NCBI GenBank assembly: GCA_002633025.1
Contig: NMRB01000396.1
Coordinates: 235,942-299,941 of the forward strand
DNA: 64,000 bases
Direction: 5' to 3'
Origin: Notospermus geniculatus
Lineage: Eukaryota; Nemertea; Pilidiophora; Heteronemertea; Lineidae
In this document: positions 63,791-64,000 of the stretch, piece after piece
Position numbering within the stretch: position 1 is the first letter of the stretch
Layout of the letters: each line of letters begins with the position of its first letter
Notes under the pieces: generated by a model
What the model saw: only the letters and a program-made list of their open reading frames with translations
What the model was told of the DNA's origin: nothing
Databases searched by the model: none
Translations under genes and position numbers: made by a program

Positions 63791-64000
63791 CTAAAAAGGA
63801 AAATATCTTGGAGTCTAGAAGTAGCAAGGCAAAGGTGATCTGCGTAAGAATACACCATGTGCATCTCAAATCAACATCCGGGTTTCTTACACACTCAGCC
63901 TCGTTTTCGAAAGTTCCCACCAGCGAGCGAATTTTGCCTCATGTCAAGAACATGTATACGTGAAGCTGGCGACGTGATTTTCCGTTCATGAACTGTCTAC

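Overview
This window is nuclear DNA from an animal. Its genes are split by many GT-AG introns into exons of 36 to about 1,170 bp, and it contains an assembly gap (28368-29064), abundant small non-autonomous transposons (MITEs) and minisatellites. Short palindromes such as AGGCCT, ACATGT and ACCGGT recur throughout. That texture, with a TauD/TfdA-like oxygenase and a regnase gene, suggests a marine invertebrate, probably a deuterostome such as an echinoderm, hemichordate or amphioxus. The organism is an inference of low to moderate confidence.

Five protein-coding genes can be reconstructed. (1) 4737-8956, minus: a ZC3H12/Regnase-type endoribonuclease with a UBA-like domain, NYN/PIN nuclease, CCCH zinc finger and C-terminal domain; its 5' end is unresolved. 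(2) 21117-24591, plus: a complete four-exon TauD/TfdA-like (clavaminate synthase-like) Fe(II)/2-oxoglutarate oxygenase of 370 residues. (3) 29320-47228, plus: a large gene of about 14 exons encoding a Gly/Asn-rich, matrin-type zinc finger, RS-domain protein with a conserved-looking helical C-terminus, probably a nuclear RNA-binding or splicing factor. (4) 52373-57758, minus: NT5DC1, a HAD-type 5'-nucleotidase-domain protein. (5) 58596-63790, minus: a ribonuclease-inhibitor-type leucine-rich-repeat protein with an EF-hand-like C-terminal module, LRRC74-like, 5' partial.

The rest is intergenic or intronic repeat DNA. 1-4700 and 9000-21000 hold isolated MITEs, tandem repeats and an AGGCCT-rich stretch. 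21.7-27 kb holds a cluster of palindromic elements, including a 469-bp foldback with a clean 8-bp target duplication beside a splice donor. The introns of the matrin-finger gene hold two large minisatellites (34.4-35.4 kb and 38.6-40.8 kb). 47.2-52.3 kb holds an array of tandem hairpins (49.69-50.26 kb) and several inverted-repeat elements.

The genes do not form an obvious pathway. The regnase and the matrin-finger protein both point to RNA metabolism, but nothing in the sequence ties them together. The observations most worth following are a MITE that appears to supply the 3' splice site keeping the matrin-finger frame open, the hairpin minisatellite, the foldback element, a GC-AG intron in the LRR gene, and a composite transposon insertion exactly where an expected NT5DC1 exon cannot be found.
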